The notes under the pieces: generated by a model | What the model was told of the DNA's origin: nothing | The model's input: the letters and a program-made list of their open reading frames with translations, nothing else | Databases searched by the model: none | NCBI GenBank assembly: GCA_023634235.1 | Contig: JAMKCF010000012.1 | Location: 4,756,329 to 4,820,328 of the forward strand | Reading direction: 5' to 3' | Origin: Pisaster brevispinus | Taxonomy: Eukaryota; Echinodermata; Asteroidea; Forcipulatida; Asteriidae | DNA: 64,000 nt | In this document: positions 46,498 to 58,089 of the stretch, in pieces | Layout of the letters: every line of letters starts with the position of its first letter | How positions within the stretch are numbered: the stretch's first letter is position 1 | Made by a program: the position numbers and the translations under genes

Positions 46498-48606
46498 TTG
46501 GGGGTTTTCAAATGGTCACTTACCAATCGGGAAAGCAAAATTTAAAACTTTAATTAATTTATTCTTACATTTTTTAACATGTGAAAAAAACATAGTTTGC
46601 TAACGATGCTCTCTATTGGTCACACACAAACTTCAGGCAGTTCTATACCAAGTTGGTACAGTTACTCATATTATCAAATATCATTTTGAGGGCATCCTTA
46701 AAAATGACCTGCTGTTCTACGTGTAGCTAGCACTACATGGGTAATATTTTTATCTGCACTTTTGAATAAGTGGACCCTTGTCCCAATTTGAGCCAAATCT
46801 ACAGGGTTGCCCCTTATTTTTTCAGTAACTACTGTAGCCAGCAGGACCAGTGCTAAGCTTGTTTGTCAGCGTTCTCACCGATCAACGTTTCCTTTTAAAA
46901 TTTTCCTTTCTATGGGACAAAAATTAACCAGCCATAATTTTCAATGATCCTTGGAGTTTTAACTGGCATCAAGCATGTTATTCAACCATTGAAATGAAAC
47001 AGGAAAATGTTATTAAATACAATGGTAGACCTGCATCAAAGCCCGGCACTTGTGAATTTTCAAGGCTATTTAATGATAAATTTACAGACTTTCTGAGGGC
47101 AAAACAATCATAAACCAGACTAATAGGAAGAATATCATGGTACCAGGCTCCAGCATACACTCATGGACCCAGCATAGGGCAAGGACCAAACTATAAGAAA
47201 AGTTTGAGGGAATTGTCAAGGCTTCAATTATTAATTTTGTTTGAGATCAAAAAGTAGACAAGACCCAAAAAGTGGATTAAAACATTTCCCAAATGAAAAA
47301 AAGAAGGAGTTTGAACCCTGCACTTACGAAACCACCTGTAAGTTTTTGCCATCTTGGCTCCCCCCCCCCCCTTTAACCCCCCACCACCCCCACCGGGAAG
47401 CTTATGTTCTTTAAACATTAAGAAGCATTCTGTATTTGTTGCATGTTTCATGTTTGAAGCAAAAATAGCAAAATGTATTGTATAGATTGGCCATCATCTG
47501 TACAGCAAGGAGGTTCAAACTTCCACCCCCCCCCCCTCCCCACTGGGTGAAAACAGTGGCGGGTAAGTCAAAATTCTTCCGTTTGTAGACCACCGTAGCC
47601 AAAAATGTTGTTATAGTCAAAACAAATGTGTGAAGGATTGTGGCATACTATACGTCCAAAGAAACCGCTTGTTCAAAATGATGTGCCTACTACTAAACAT
47701 GGCAAATAATCTATTAAGTTTACAAAAACAGATATTTTCTTGTAAAACAGGTCATTGCATTGATTTTGGATACATGTATATGTTTTATTTTAAATTCTAT
47801 TTGTTCAGCGAAGCCAAAATTTGAAAAGTCTTGCAAATACATGCAGACTACTAAACAATCTTGCCGACTACCAAACAATCTGGTTCACTAGTCTGGCCCA
47901 AGAGTGAACTGAAAGAAATAGTTAAGGGAAACCCCTTCCGTTGTGGCAAAATTGTTCACAGCCACAGTGGACAAATCTGAATGAACAGGTCTACTGTCGT
48001 TGTATTTAACAATTTGCCACGTTTGTTGAGTCACTAGTCTGGTGAAAACTGTTAAAATGAGGGAACGGGCCATGTTTTACCAAGATCTCTTCAAAACTTA
48101 AATAGCGCCCTCTGTTGAGAAGTGCTTACATGAATGAAAGTGTTACAATAATATGATACACTTAGCTTTGATGTGTTCATGTATTATTCATATTTTTGTA
48201 TGATCTGTAGGTTTATTAACTTATCACAAACAGCCAAACTGGCAGTTTGCATCCATCAAAAAGGTTTACAGAGACAACATAATCGTAGGCACTAAGTTTA
48301 CTACATTTGTAGTTCTAGAAACCAGATAAAGACAAGGATTTGACACAAAAAAAATCTATACAAATCTAAAAATACAAATACATTGTTTTCATCTGAAAGC
48401 TCATTCCTAACTGATTATCATACCAGTCAAATTCAAGGAAATAGTACTTGAAGACTCTTACAATCACCAAGGCTTATCGCATTAAGCCCATTATAAACAT
48501 GCAAGTTGTTTATTTTGTGATCATTTTTAAAAAGATTATGAACATTAATGTACTCTTTCAAAAAAAAAATATATATATATTTTTTTTATTTTTTATTTTT
48601 TTTTTT

Positions 48607-48620
48607 GGGGGGGGGGGGGG
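48607..48620. repeat. Poly(G) run, 14 bases
   Basis: An uninterrupted G run directly after a T-rich stretch. A 15-C run follows at 48991-49005. Confidence 0.85.
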
Positions 48621-48924
48621 AATAAAAAACAAAAAACAAGCGATTCAGTCATGGGCAATGTACAATGTGTGGTATTTTGGCTGGTTACCCATTTCCGCTA
48701 GGCAATACTTTCCTTCCTGAGCTTATAGCAAACTTCTGTGATGAACAGCTTTATGACATGAGCCCAAACATCAAAAATTGTTTCTTACACTCAATGTAAC
48801 ATGTGACATATACTACCAGGGGCAAACTTTAGGTACAACAAAGTTAGCTCAAATGGTCATACATGCAATGGAGACAGTAAATAAGGAGCGGGGTGAGGGG
48901 GCAGGAGGGCGATGTGCCTGAAAC

Positions 48925-49010
48925 AGCGGCGTAGCCAAGGGGGGCCTGAGGGGGCACATACCCCCCCCCACAAATTCCCAGGCCCCCTGTCCCCCCCCCC
49001 CCCCCACGGA
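48925..49010. repeat. GGCGTAGCCA repeat with poly(C) runs
   Basis: GGCGTAGCCAAGGGGGGCC leads into runs of 9 C (48961-48969) and 15 C (48991-49005). It is a relative of the 45890 repeat. Confidence 0.5.
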
Positions 49011-49495
49011 GAAAAATTGCAATAGTGCTCACAAAAAGAAAAAGATGAGGGAAAAGAGGAAAATGCATGTTTGTATCAGCAAAATGTAGTGAATGGTCGC
49101 AATCGGGATCGCGTACACAATGTAGTTGTTTTTACAGTACACTAACGCAAAATTATTTTATCAAAATAGTAAATTACATAAAAATGGTGCTGATAAGGGG
49201 ATTTTTAAAGAAAGGGGTAAACAGAAACTTGGGTAGAAGTGCCCCCTAGAAACAATGGTGTACCCATAAAATTGCAAAATGTATGTAGAGGTAACTTTTA
49301 AACAAATATATAGCCCAACATTTTTTTTAAATAATTATTACATGTGACAATGAAACAGCCATTGTATTTCAGGTATGCAAATCATGCATATTAAATCCCA
49401 AACCTCAATGGGAGAAAATGCAGATTCTTAACACCCCCTGCCCCCCCCCCCCCAATCAAGCTTTCCACCCCACTCCCTCAAACTGTTTCTGCATA

Positions 49496-49609
49496 ATGCC
49501 CTGGCTGGCCTCCATGCCCCGGCTGGCCTCCATGCCCCGGCTGGCCTCCATGCCCCGGCTGGCCTCCATGCCCCGGCTGGCCTCCATGCCCCGGCTGGCC
49601 TCCATGCCC
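49496..49609 (+). repeat. 18-bp minisatellite, six copies
   Basis: The unit ATGCCCCGGCTGGCCTCC is repeated six times head to tail plus a partial seventh; only the first copy differs (CTGG for CCGG). It is GC-rich in AT-rich surroundings. Both strands are open in several frames, but this is a product of the 18-bp period. Confidence 0.92.
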
Positions 49610-49764
49610 GCCCCAAACACATTGCAAACAATCTATGGAGGTTTCCATCTTTTCACCATCATGCAAAAGTTGTTTTAGGTATATCATGCAGAGCCACTCT
49701 TAAAAACACATTTTTTAACCTGCACTGCAGTGCATAAAAACAACTTCACAAAATTGTTCCAGCC

Positions 49765-49835
49765 TCAAAACCTACATGTACATGCGCCCTTGTATGTACA
49801 TGCGCCCTTGTGTGTACATGTACATGTACACGTCC
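49765..49835. repeat. GTACATGCGCCCTTGT tandem repeats with TGTACA palindromes
   Basis: The unit TGTACATGCGCCCTTGT occurs twice directly, followed by a run of GTACAT palindromes. Confidence 0.65.
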
Positions 49836-50147
49836 TTGTGCTGTGTGAGGCTAAAATGCAAATGGCGTCATGCTCTTATTCGTTAGCTGGTTGAAACGTC
49901 AGCAGACGTTGACTAACTGCATGCGTTGCAAGAGAACACACGCACACCTTTACACTCATCTTACTCACAGTTTACGTTAAAAAATACCATTATTTCAAGG
50001 CACTTTTGTCCACTTAACAAATAAGATCTTTAAAACATAGAGTGCGTACGTAGATTGTTGTTTTTTGATACGTTATTGCCAAGTATTGCACATTGTAACG
50101 TTACCAAACAAAGCCCCAGCGACGCCATTCACGGCGAGAACACTCAC

Positions 50148-50500
50148 CTCGCATTCCAACCATAACGAGTTCTACCCGACAAGAAAATTCACTATAAATC
50201 TTTCCTACAATTTCAAATGAAACAGATAAATACATCTTTTTGATGGTAATAGTATTATGCACCTACCTATTTCAAAGTGTGCGTCCACTAAATGGTATAA
50301 AAGTGGTTTCCTGGGTTACAAAATGGTCTTGCTCCGTAGGGCTACGGTCAGAAAAGGTGAACATAGACGGCCATTACAAGTCTAGCGCATGTATGCACGG
50401 TGCAATGCTAGCTAGTCTTGTGCACACACATTGTTCCTATACTGATATCACACACGAGCACGATAGCGTACAATGCAGGCTAGCTACGTGTGCGTGTATC
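50148..50500 (-). other. Candidate non-coding first exon and promoter of the zinc-finger gene
   Basis: The donor at 50148/50147 (GCGAG/GTGAGTG on the minus strand) and the acceptor at 45127 would place the first exon here. The region is richer in CG dinucleotides than its surroundings. No clear TATA box or initiator was identified, so the 5' limit is arbitrary. Confidence 0.3.
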
Positions 50501-50933
50501 GTGCCAGACGCACACAAAGGGCTCAGTGGGCTTTAAATTAAAAAAAACCTCCCGGATGAACTACACAAGGTCGGGCTTTGACTTTCAGTGAGGAAGTAAG
50601 AACATTCATTTTGCGAATAATAATTATGGTTGAACATGACAAATACCTGTACGTGACAACAAATACGTTCTCACACAAGGAATCGGTCCAAAAGGCTAAT
50701 CAATTATTGTCAGGCAAACCTTTTGTTCAAGAGTGTTATAGCTGTTCGCTGCGGGGCGACCATCCCACAAAGTCTTGTAAGGGGGGAGGCTGCGCCTAAA
50801 GACCCCTTGTGCTGACGTCACGCTGGTGGCAACTGTGCCCATTTTGTGCCATCATGGGAGTCAATATTTTTGTCCGTAATTCTTTAGGTACTCTGTGCCC
50901 TTCGCCTAAAAAATAATGCGCACTGGACCCTAG

Positions 50934-51180
50934 TTTCACGATGTAAAGCAAACAGTTTCTGCTTACGTTGCGGCCAGCAGAATTTGTATTTCATAAACAC
51001 TGGTGGTAACCGTAAGCAGAGCAAAAGGCACGCTACATTGCCGGGTCTCTGTACTGTAGGCCCTAAGCACTAATGGAAGCAATAATTTTAATCCATTATG
51101 AATTCACACACGATCATTATACACTTTTGCTTACGCATTTTTTTCTTCTATGCAGTAAGCACATAAAACTGCTTGGCGGT
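50934..51180. mobile_element. Relic of the GGCCAATTTCATA MITE family
   Basis: The segment has AGCAAACAGTTTCTGCTTACG, AACACTGGTGGTAACCGTAAGC and a later TAAGCACATAAAACTGCTTGG. These recall the interior of the family (complete copies at 21899 and 60248). The ends are poorly preserved. Confidence 0.3.
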
Positions 51181-51738
51181 AAACAGTTGCTGTATGCCAA
51201 CAGAATAAACGCCCTGGGGATTCTGACTCCCGCCGAATGACGCAAACAAAATTCTGTAGAGAATGATGACGTCAGGTGAACTGGGTCAGTGCAAATAAGT
51301 CATCAATTAGTGTATGTGCCATGATTTTTTTATATGAAAATGATGTCGATTGACACCCAAAATGCAAAAGTGAAAGTATTATTTATCAAAATGAATTAGT
51401 TGATACATTATAGTAATTTTATTATATGAGTTTGTTATACATGGGTAAATAATTTGTTAATTTGAATTAATTCCACAATGAACATTGGAATTTAAACGAA
51501 ACACGTTGAAAAGAAGATAACCAGTTTTCTGGCCTCAGTTCTGTTACTAATTGGCGGGAAATTAAAGATTAAAATGTAGTGGAGGTAACTGGAACTCCCA
51601 ATATGCAAACGTACCCAACACCAACAACGTCGCGTTTTTTTCGGCGGACGTGAGACATGCTGCTCTATGGCGACAAATAATGTGCTCTGTCACCGGAATT
51701 GTGTTTACATGGTCTTTTCTCGAGTTGGAGTTAGGGAG

Positions 51739-51978
51739 GGTTATTGACTTTATTTCAAGATTGAGGTCCCGGTATTATCAGCATCAGACAAGCAAAACGC
51801 TCCCTACCCCCCGCTGATTGGCTATCAGACTTGACCCTTCTGTGTCTGAGGATATTCACGTGATCGAAGGTTAATGTCAGAGGTTAATCCACAAGAGGGC
51901 GCTACTATGCAACACTGTAAAATGCTATTTCGTAGACTACAAAAACCCATGATCACAGACTTCGAACCAAGTCTAGGG
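51739..51978. mobile_element. Second copy of the 30268 MITE family
   Basis: The right end CAGACTTCGAACCAAGTCTAG matches the right end of 30268-30480. The interior CACAAGAGGGCGCTA and TCAGAGGTTAATC correspond in order. The left end is more diverged. Confidence 0.6.
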
Positions 51979-52209
51979 AGTGGGTAAAAAAGTGACCGCT
52001 ACTTTTGTTTAGACTTGTGAACAAGTCGTTAAATGTCTGTCGTTGTGATAGCGAAACTGTCTCGCAACTATCTCGCGAGACTACTGCTTCGCTCGAGTTT
52101 ACTGCCACAGTCTACGGTCTTATCCGTAGTTGTGAGAGCAGCAGTTTCCCCCCCCCCCCACCTACCTCCCCATTACCCCGCTCCCATAGAGGGCGCGATG
52201 TTGTTTGCT

Positions 52210-52745
52210 CGTTGATGCGGGGTGCACCACACTAAATAAACTCCCCTTATAACCAATACTAAATGCTAAATATTAAAAAATACTCAACAAATAATTAAGT
52301 TTCTCAGCCTCTTGAAAACCAATCAGATATATTTTCAGACAGCTAAACTTCGCAATTCTTTCTGATTTTTGGTAGGTCAGCTGTTTGGAATTTTTGCAAA
52401 TTACCCTATAGAAAACAAAACACCCCCGAAAATGTGCTTTTTCCCAAACCGACTCGCTGCCAGTTTCCATGAGGCATTCCTCCCATTCCCAAGCCAAATA
52501 GTTCCAACTTTAAAGCCTAAATTTATCAAATCTTCTCAAAAGTTGAAGCACAGAGCCCCCAGGCTGTGATACATTGTTATAATTACACAATATATTAATT
52601 GCATGGCCCCCAAAACGTTATTATTCCAAAGATTTTGAGGGCCTACAATATGATTATCAGCTTGGCGCATGAATTTTGGCCTACACAGTGTGGTGCACCC
52701 ACTGATCTCTAATCAGTATAATAGAGATCAGTGGGTGCACCCCGC
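52210..52745. mobile_element. Inverted-repeat element with a 20-bp-arm hairpin at its right end
   Basis: GGGTGCACCACACT at 52219 is inverted as AGTGTGGTGCACCC at 52686. Next to the latter, 52692-52711 and 52722-52741 form a perfect 20-bp hairpin with a 10-base loop. The arm contains TGATCTCTA as in the hairpin at 8850. Nothing coding lies between. Confidence 0.5.
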
Positions 52746-53089
52746 GGGCGGGTCGCGGGGTCTGCTAATTGACCTCAAAACACGGTGGTATCAATGAGTT
52801 TGCTCAGTGCTGGGATGCCACGTTAGAATGATATAGCGTCCCTCGTGTGTCAAGTTGTGTGTCCGGTTGTACGCAAACAGTTACATTGTAGGGGGGGGGT
52901 AGACGAGTTGATGTGTTAAGCTTTGTTTCAAGATGACAGATTTAACTGAATTCTTTAAAAATTACTCACACCGACCTTACATAAAATACTTTACTATCAT
53001 AGTGTATATGATTATAAAGATTATCAATGAAGCTATAATGAGATAACGTGAAAGGTCGTAGTTCTTAGAACATTAATTTTCAAGAGATC

Positions 53090-53200
53090 CGCCTATACGT
53101 CACGGTACTTTTATTAAATGAAATTATTGTATGAAATGAAATCATTAGGCCTGTAGACCAGTACCTGTCTTCAGGGGACCAGTCTAAGAGTCCCGCGGAC
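53090..53200. mobile_element. Internal fragment of the 46-bp-TIR transposon family
   Basis: GAAATGAAATCATTAGGCCT and GTACCTGTCTTCAGGGGACC match the interior shared by 1319-2528 and 18734-19090. Confidence 0.45.
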
Positions 53201-54149
53201 GGTAAGCAGAGCTAGCAATGGATGAGATTAATGAGACCATGGAACCACTAGCCTAAATCTATATATGCGCTTACTTCAAGCTGTAATTACTGTATATATA
53301 CATTTTTAAATAAATTATTCGCGAGCAGTCGATCAGAGGGTGTCCCCCTCACATCATCCACTTTTTAGAGTGGGGTACCATAAACTCAAATGTTTCCCTG
53401 CTTTGCATTCAGCGGGTGAAAGAGAATGATATTGCTTTGATCATGAGGGGAGGATTTTATTTGAACTGCTCCCGTTGTCGCCTCCTGGTCCTATAATAAA
53501 TGAGAACCGGAACAGAGCAACATTGTTAACAAATATTAGTAATATTGTGTGTGGGGTAACTGTAAGTAAGATCCCATTCTTTATAGTTCTATAGGGCTTA
53601 ATGGCGCACTTCATTTCACCGACTGATTTCAAAAAAGTAATATTTAAAACATATTTATACATAATATATAATGTATATAAAGTATAATAATAAAACATAT
53701 TAAATAAATATATCAAATACATTAAATAAATCCGGGGTGTCAGTTGCAGAAATAGGTTGAACCCTTTCTCCGTGGTTGATCAAATTGCAAGGCAGTAACT
53801 CTGACTTCAACACCAACAAAACGTTGTCTGCTTTCTATCATTTCATTTTCAGCGAAAGTTGTCAAGTTGTCAAGGCTAGCTGATGTTCAATATCGCTTGT
53901 GTGTGCCTGGCACCTGATTGGGCGGTTCTGCCGCTCGGCTCCAGAGGAACCTTAATGTCACCACGCTAACTGTACGGTTGATACCAAATAATATTGAAAC
54001 AGCCTAAGGCAATACTTTTTTTCAGCAGCTTTTCGGAAACTATTAAGCATTCAGGTAAAATCATGGAGGTAGAATGGTCTTTGTTACTTCACACCTAATG
54101 ATGTGACACTAACCAGACGCTTTGGATGGAGTCCGTCTTGTCAAGACCA

Positions 54150-54163
54150 GGGGGGGGGGGGGG
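54150..54163. repeat. Poly(G) run, 14 bases
   Basis: An uninterrupted G run. Similar runs are at 56753-56763 (11), 56960-56974 (15) and 60471-60483 (13). Confidence 0.85.
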
Positions 54164-54678
54164 TGATTGTTCTTAAACCAGATATCCAGAGGAGGTGCGG
54201 TTGGAAACACCAACCAGTCTGTGTATCATCTGATGGTGTAGCCATCGTGTAGTCATGATAGATAAGTTTTTCCTCCATGGTGTAACAGTGTACCCGTGGA
54301 ACCCATTCTCCACGGGATTGCGACCCATAACCAGACTAGAGGTCCATTGTGTTTCAAGTACGGCGGCCTAAATAGGTCGCCCTGCAATGTGGGTGCACTG
54401 ATCCATCAAAGTCATTCCGAATTTTGTTTTCTCAAACGTGGTTCACCGTGAAGCGTTTGGCCTAAGCATTAAAAAAAACAATACAAAAAGCTCGTTGCAT
54501 GCAGTTTTGCAATTTAATGGAAGCAATAGGAATTCTGTATTCAAGAGTAGCAGGCGTAGGACCTACACTGCTTGAAATACTCTTATATTAATGATGGAAT
54601 AAGTTGGATTGTATCATTTTGAAAAACCAAATAAAGATAAGCATGCCATCAAAACAAAATAGGGAGAACGGTAACACT

Positions 54679-54741
54679 TTAGGGATAGTAGCTCAATTGG
54701 TAGAGCGCCTGGAGGGTCGTTGGTTCAAATCCTGCTCTAAT
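54679..54741 (+). mobile_element. tRNA-like SINE head lacking a proper anticodon arm
   Basis: TAGCTCAATTGGTAGAGC matches a tRNA A-box/D-arm and GGTTCAAATCC a B-box. TTAGGG and CTCTAA can pair as an acceptor stem. Only about 12 bases lie between the D-arm and T-arm, too few for an anticodon arm. It is therefore a SINE head or tRNA relic and not a working tRNA. Confidence 0.5.
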
Positions 54742-57440
54742 AAATTTTCTTTGCTCAACCTTAAATTGAAACAGCCCCAAGAATTCAGGAAGTCCATGGG
54801 AAACATAACATCGTTGACACAGTCTTGTTGGTGTAATTGGCTTTTAATCGCCATCAATGGCACCTTAAAATTTATTACCATTCGTAATTTGCGCTTTCTG
54901 CAAGGCTGAGGCGACAAAAGGGCTGGGTGGTGCTTATTGTCGGTTTTTATTAGACACGGCTCCCCGTAACAATGGAATTGTAAATCTGTCGACACCGATC
55001 CCTTCTTTCGGCGTGTGACGCACACGAAGAATCCAGCGCCTACCGTGTTTCCTCTCTGCCATCATTTTTTCATCGAGTTGTGTTTGCAAATAAGCAGTGA
55101 CACAATAGTTGACCCAATAAAAACCAATTTCATTATTGTAGCTTCATTGCTTTCAACGAAGACAGTTAATTCGGCATACGTGTCGTAACGGAGGAAGAAT
55201 GTTATTTTTTCTTTTACATTCACATACACAAATCACAAATTTTAAAGTAATAGTTTACAGCTGAGCATGTTTTGATTGTGTTCCCTATGTTCAACTCAAA
55301 AGTTGATAAAATACGTATAGGCTGCTATTTCAATAATATTAGCTTATCAATAATGTTTTATCCTTTAGGGCCTGAAGCTGTGCACAATCGTGCCGACAGA
55401 AGTTCCAGTATATAATAATGTTTTGTCACCATTGGTTATTAGCTTCATACTCATATTTTGATAGAACCATTGGGAAAAGAAATTGGTGCAACATGTGACA
55501 AAAGAGCCACAGAGCCTGGACTTTCTGTAGGCTCGATTTGTACAGATCAGCTCACCAATGGCGAAAAAAAACATCTTATAAATAATGGAGATTGCACTGT
55601 CTGGTTTATATCAACTTTTGATGTGAAGAAAGGGGGCACATCTCAAAACTTGTTCAGCTGTTACTTTTATAACTTTTGTGTAAAAACTTCCCATAAGACC
55701 ATATTGCCTGACAGAAGGCCTAGATTAGAAGATCACTCTTTATGTTAACAAAGGTGACATGGTCTAAGAGGAAGGACAACCGACATGACTGATCTGAAAT
55801 TATTTTACAACTCTTTAACTCACCACACACCCAAGTCAACTAAAGTATTGAAATAGGGGTGTTCTAAATTGAAACTAGACAAAGTCAGTGTCCGAAATAA
55901 TGGCTACATTTTCGTCAACGTTGTCGCTGCAGCTCCAGCGCCAACGAAGATGACATAGCTGCATGACAGAAGTCATGGCTCAGGGAAAAGCAAAAAGTTG
56001 TTCAAGCCTTGTTTGGACCATGGTTTTCTACCGCGTTTCAACTTGTGTGCTTTATGGTGGTCATCGACTTTCTTTGTGTGGGGGAGGAATTATAGTGTTA
56101 TACCATAGAGTGATACTTAGAGCATTATAATGAATAGTCTTGATTCCCGCGACGTTCGTTATTGCGATATCGCAAAGACAATACCAATTACTGGAGAAGA
56201 CTGGATATCTGTTTCAAACAAACGTCTGGATCAAGTTTTGAACAAGAGTTGTATAGACTTGCCCAGTCCCTCTGGACCAGTTGTTATTGCGCCCTCTAAC
56301 GGCAACTACTTGCATGACTGTACAAGCATACAGTTTTTGCTCTCTGGCACACACGCGCACACACACTAGCAAATAGGTAAATTTTAAGCAATCAATGGAG
56401 AAGAACAATGTTACAAATGAAAGTTTTTCACAGACAAATTTGCCTACTGTTGCTGTTACCATGGAGGTATGTTATCATGCTGTAACTAAACGACACGATG
56501 ACATGTGGCGTTCATGCTAGTTTGTAACCAGTAGTGGTAACAGGTGGCTTGTTGCGTCCATAACCAATAGAAGGCTCCTCAAGCCCATTGGGTAATTTCC
56601 GAAGAGAGATCTCTATTACAAAAAAGTAAACAACTGTCTGTTTACATAAACAGGTGAAAAAGGAGCCGATAATCATATAATCAAACATTGTTAAGTGTGA
56701 ACGCCTCCCCGGGATTGCTTCCGGTTTTAATTTTCTTTTCTTTTCGGGGGGTGGGGGGGGGGGTAGGGTTGCTCTATGGTTACAAGAACCGAGGAGGGTA
56801 GAGGAGTTAGCGATTTGTAAACGCAAACCTTAGGTGTATTTATCAAATTGATTTACGGTTACGAATACCAGTTACTGAAAATGGGTCTCGGTCAAAGTTA
56901 AGATTTGTTACGAGGGTTTTGTTTTACTCGTCAAAAGGACCAAGATGATTTCCGGTGGAGGGGGGGGGGGGGGGACAAAAGTCTACTTTTTATACAGTCA
57001 TGACCCCATCCAAATACACTCATACCAGAATGTCACTGTCAAGATTTGGTACCATACATTATCGATGCTCCTTAATCTATAGTGTGTCATTAGATAATCA
57101 ATATTATTGACTTTTGATAAACACCATGGAGCTTAGAGAATTAAAAGATGGAGGTTTGAACCGTGAAAGATAGGCCTGTCACACTTCCGTCAATCTTTTC
57201 CCACGAAACAGAAAAACCCACGAAAACAGTTGCATAATCCAGACACGGTACCTTCGCTGGGAGCTATTGTGTTACGACCAAAAGGACATTCCACCACATT
57301 ATTACGTCATAACTGTTAATTAGGTGTTGAGGAATGCACTGGCCAACCGTAACTTGAAGGGTCAAGCCGTGGATGGACCTCAGCCAAGTGCTGCGGGTTA
57401 TGAATACACTAGACTCATGCTCAGTTCCAAAATTTACAAC
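54742..57440. other. Non-coding stretch
   Basis: No gene was recognised. The frames present are shorter than about 110 codons and lack motifs or convincing splice sites. The notable content is the poly(G) runs at 56753-56763 and 56960-56974 and a short AC-rich run near 56348. Confidence 0.45.
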
Positions 57441-57445
57441 TCATT

Positions 57446-58087
57446 CCAATTGGATATCCAGTTGGAAAGATTTGGGTTGAGTGGTGTGAGTTGGTTTACA
57501 TTGAAATACTGAGTTTCCAATTGGAACAAAAACTTACACCAACTCAGTCTAAATGGGAATCCAACTGGACCCAGTTGGCTTTACCTCCATGGCTTGATTT
57601 TAATTGAATTGGAATTAAGTTGAATTTTTTTTTCTACCAATTGGAAATTTCACCTCCTCATATATTTCCAATTGGGTATTTATTTCCCAACAGGATCCAA
57701 TTGGGAAAAAAATCTTCATTTTATTCCAATGTGTGCCAACTGGATTCAGAATGAGTTAATTGCACTGGTGTAAATCCCTCGAGTGGGGTGGGATATATTA
57801 TATCCCCATAAGTTTATGGACTGTCAGCCCACCCAATGGGTATAAACTACTTTTTTGCTCAATGGTCCAATGATCGGTATCCTGTCGGACTATTGAGCTC
57901 TCTACCAATGGGCTGTCAGACCAGTGGGTACAAACTTATTTTTTGGTGTAGTTGGAAAATATCCAATTGGGTCTGGTTGGAAAAAAATCAGACTGAATCC
58001 AACAGAGTCCAATTGTGTCAAATTGGGTCCAATTGGTTTTGTGCCAATACACAAAATATATGAAACATTCCAATTGGTTCCAATTGG
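57446..58087. repeat. Cluster of nine CCAATTGG palindromes
   Basis: CCAATTGG occurs exactly at 57446, 57517, 57637, 57668, 57697, 57963, 58029, 58070 and 58080. Many near copies lie between (CCAACTGG, CCAGTTGG, AAATTGGG, TCCAATGG). The spacing is irregular, so this is not a simple tandem repeat. Chance would give about 0.01 copies of an eight-base word in 642 bases. Confidence 0.85.
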
Positions 58088-58089
58088 AA

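Larger units (their letters stand above)
45127..50147 (-). other. Predicted first intron of the zinc-finger gene (5' UTR intron)
   Basis: On the minus strand TTAACAG at 45133-45127 is an acceptor six bases before the ATG at 45120. GCGAG/GTGAGTG at about 50148/50147 is a strong donor. No coding frame of note lies between. The intron carries poly(C)/poly(G) runs (45905, 46006, 47360, 47526, 48607, 48961, 48991, 49441), GTAGCCA-type repeats, a minisatellite at 49496 and small tandem repeats. Confidence 0.4.

Noticed and set aside
49496..49609. CRISPR array or repeat-protein gene
   Set aside because: The 18-bp units are directly adjacent without spacers, and the open frames on both strands follow from a period divisible by three.
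54679..54741. Functional tRNA gene
   Set aside because: Too few bases lie between the D- and T-arms to form an anticodon arm.
55458..55748. 96-codon plus-strand frame
   Set aside because: No recognisable domain. Its composition matches the non-coding neighbourhood, and no splice sites give an extension.
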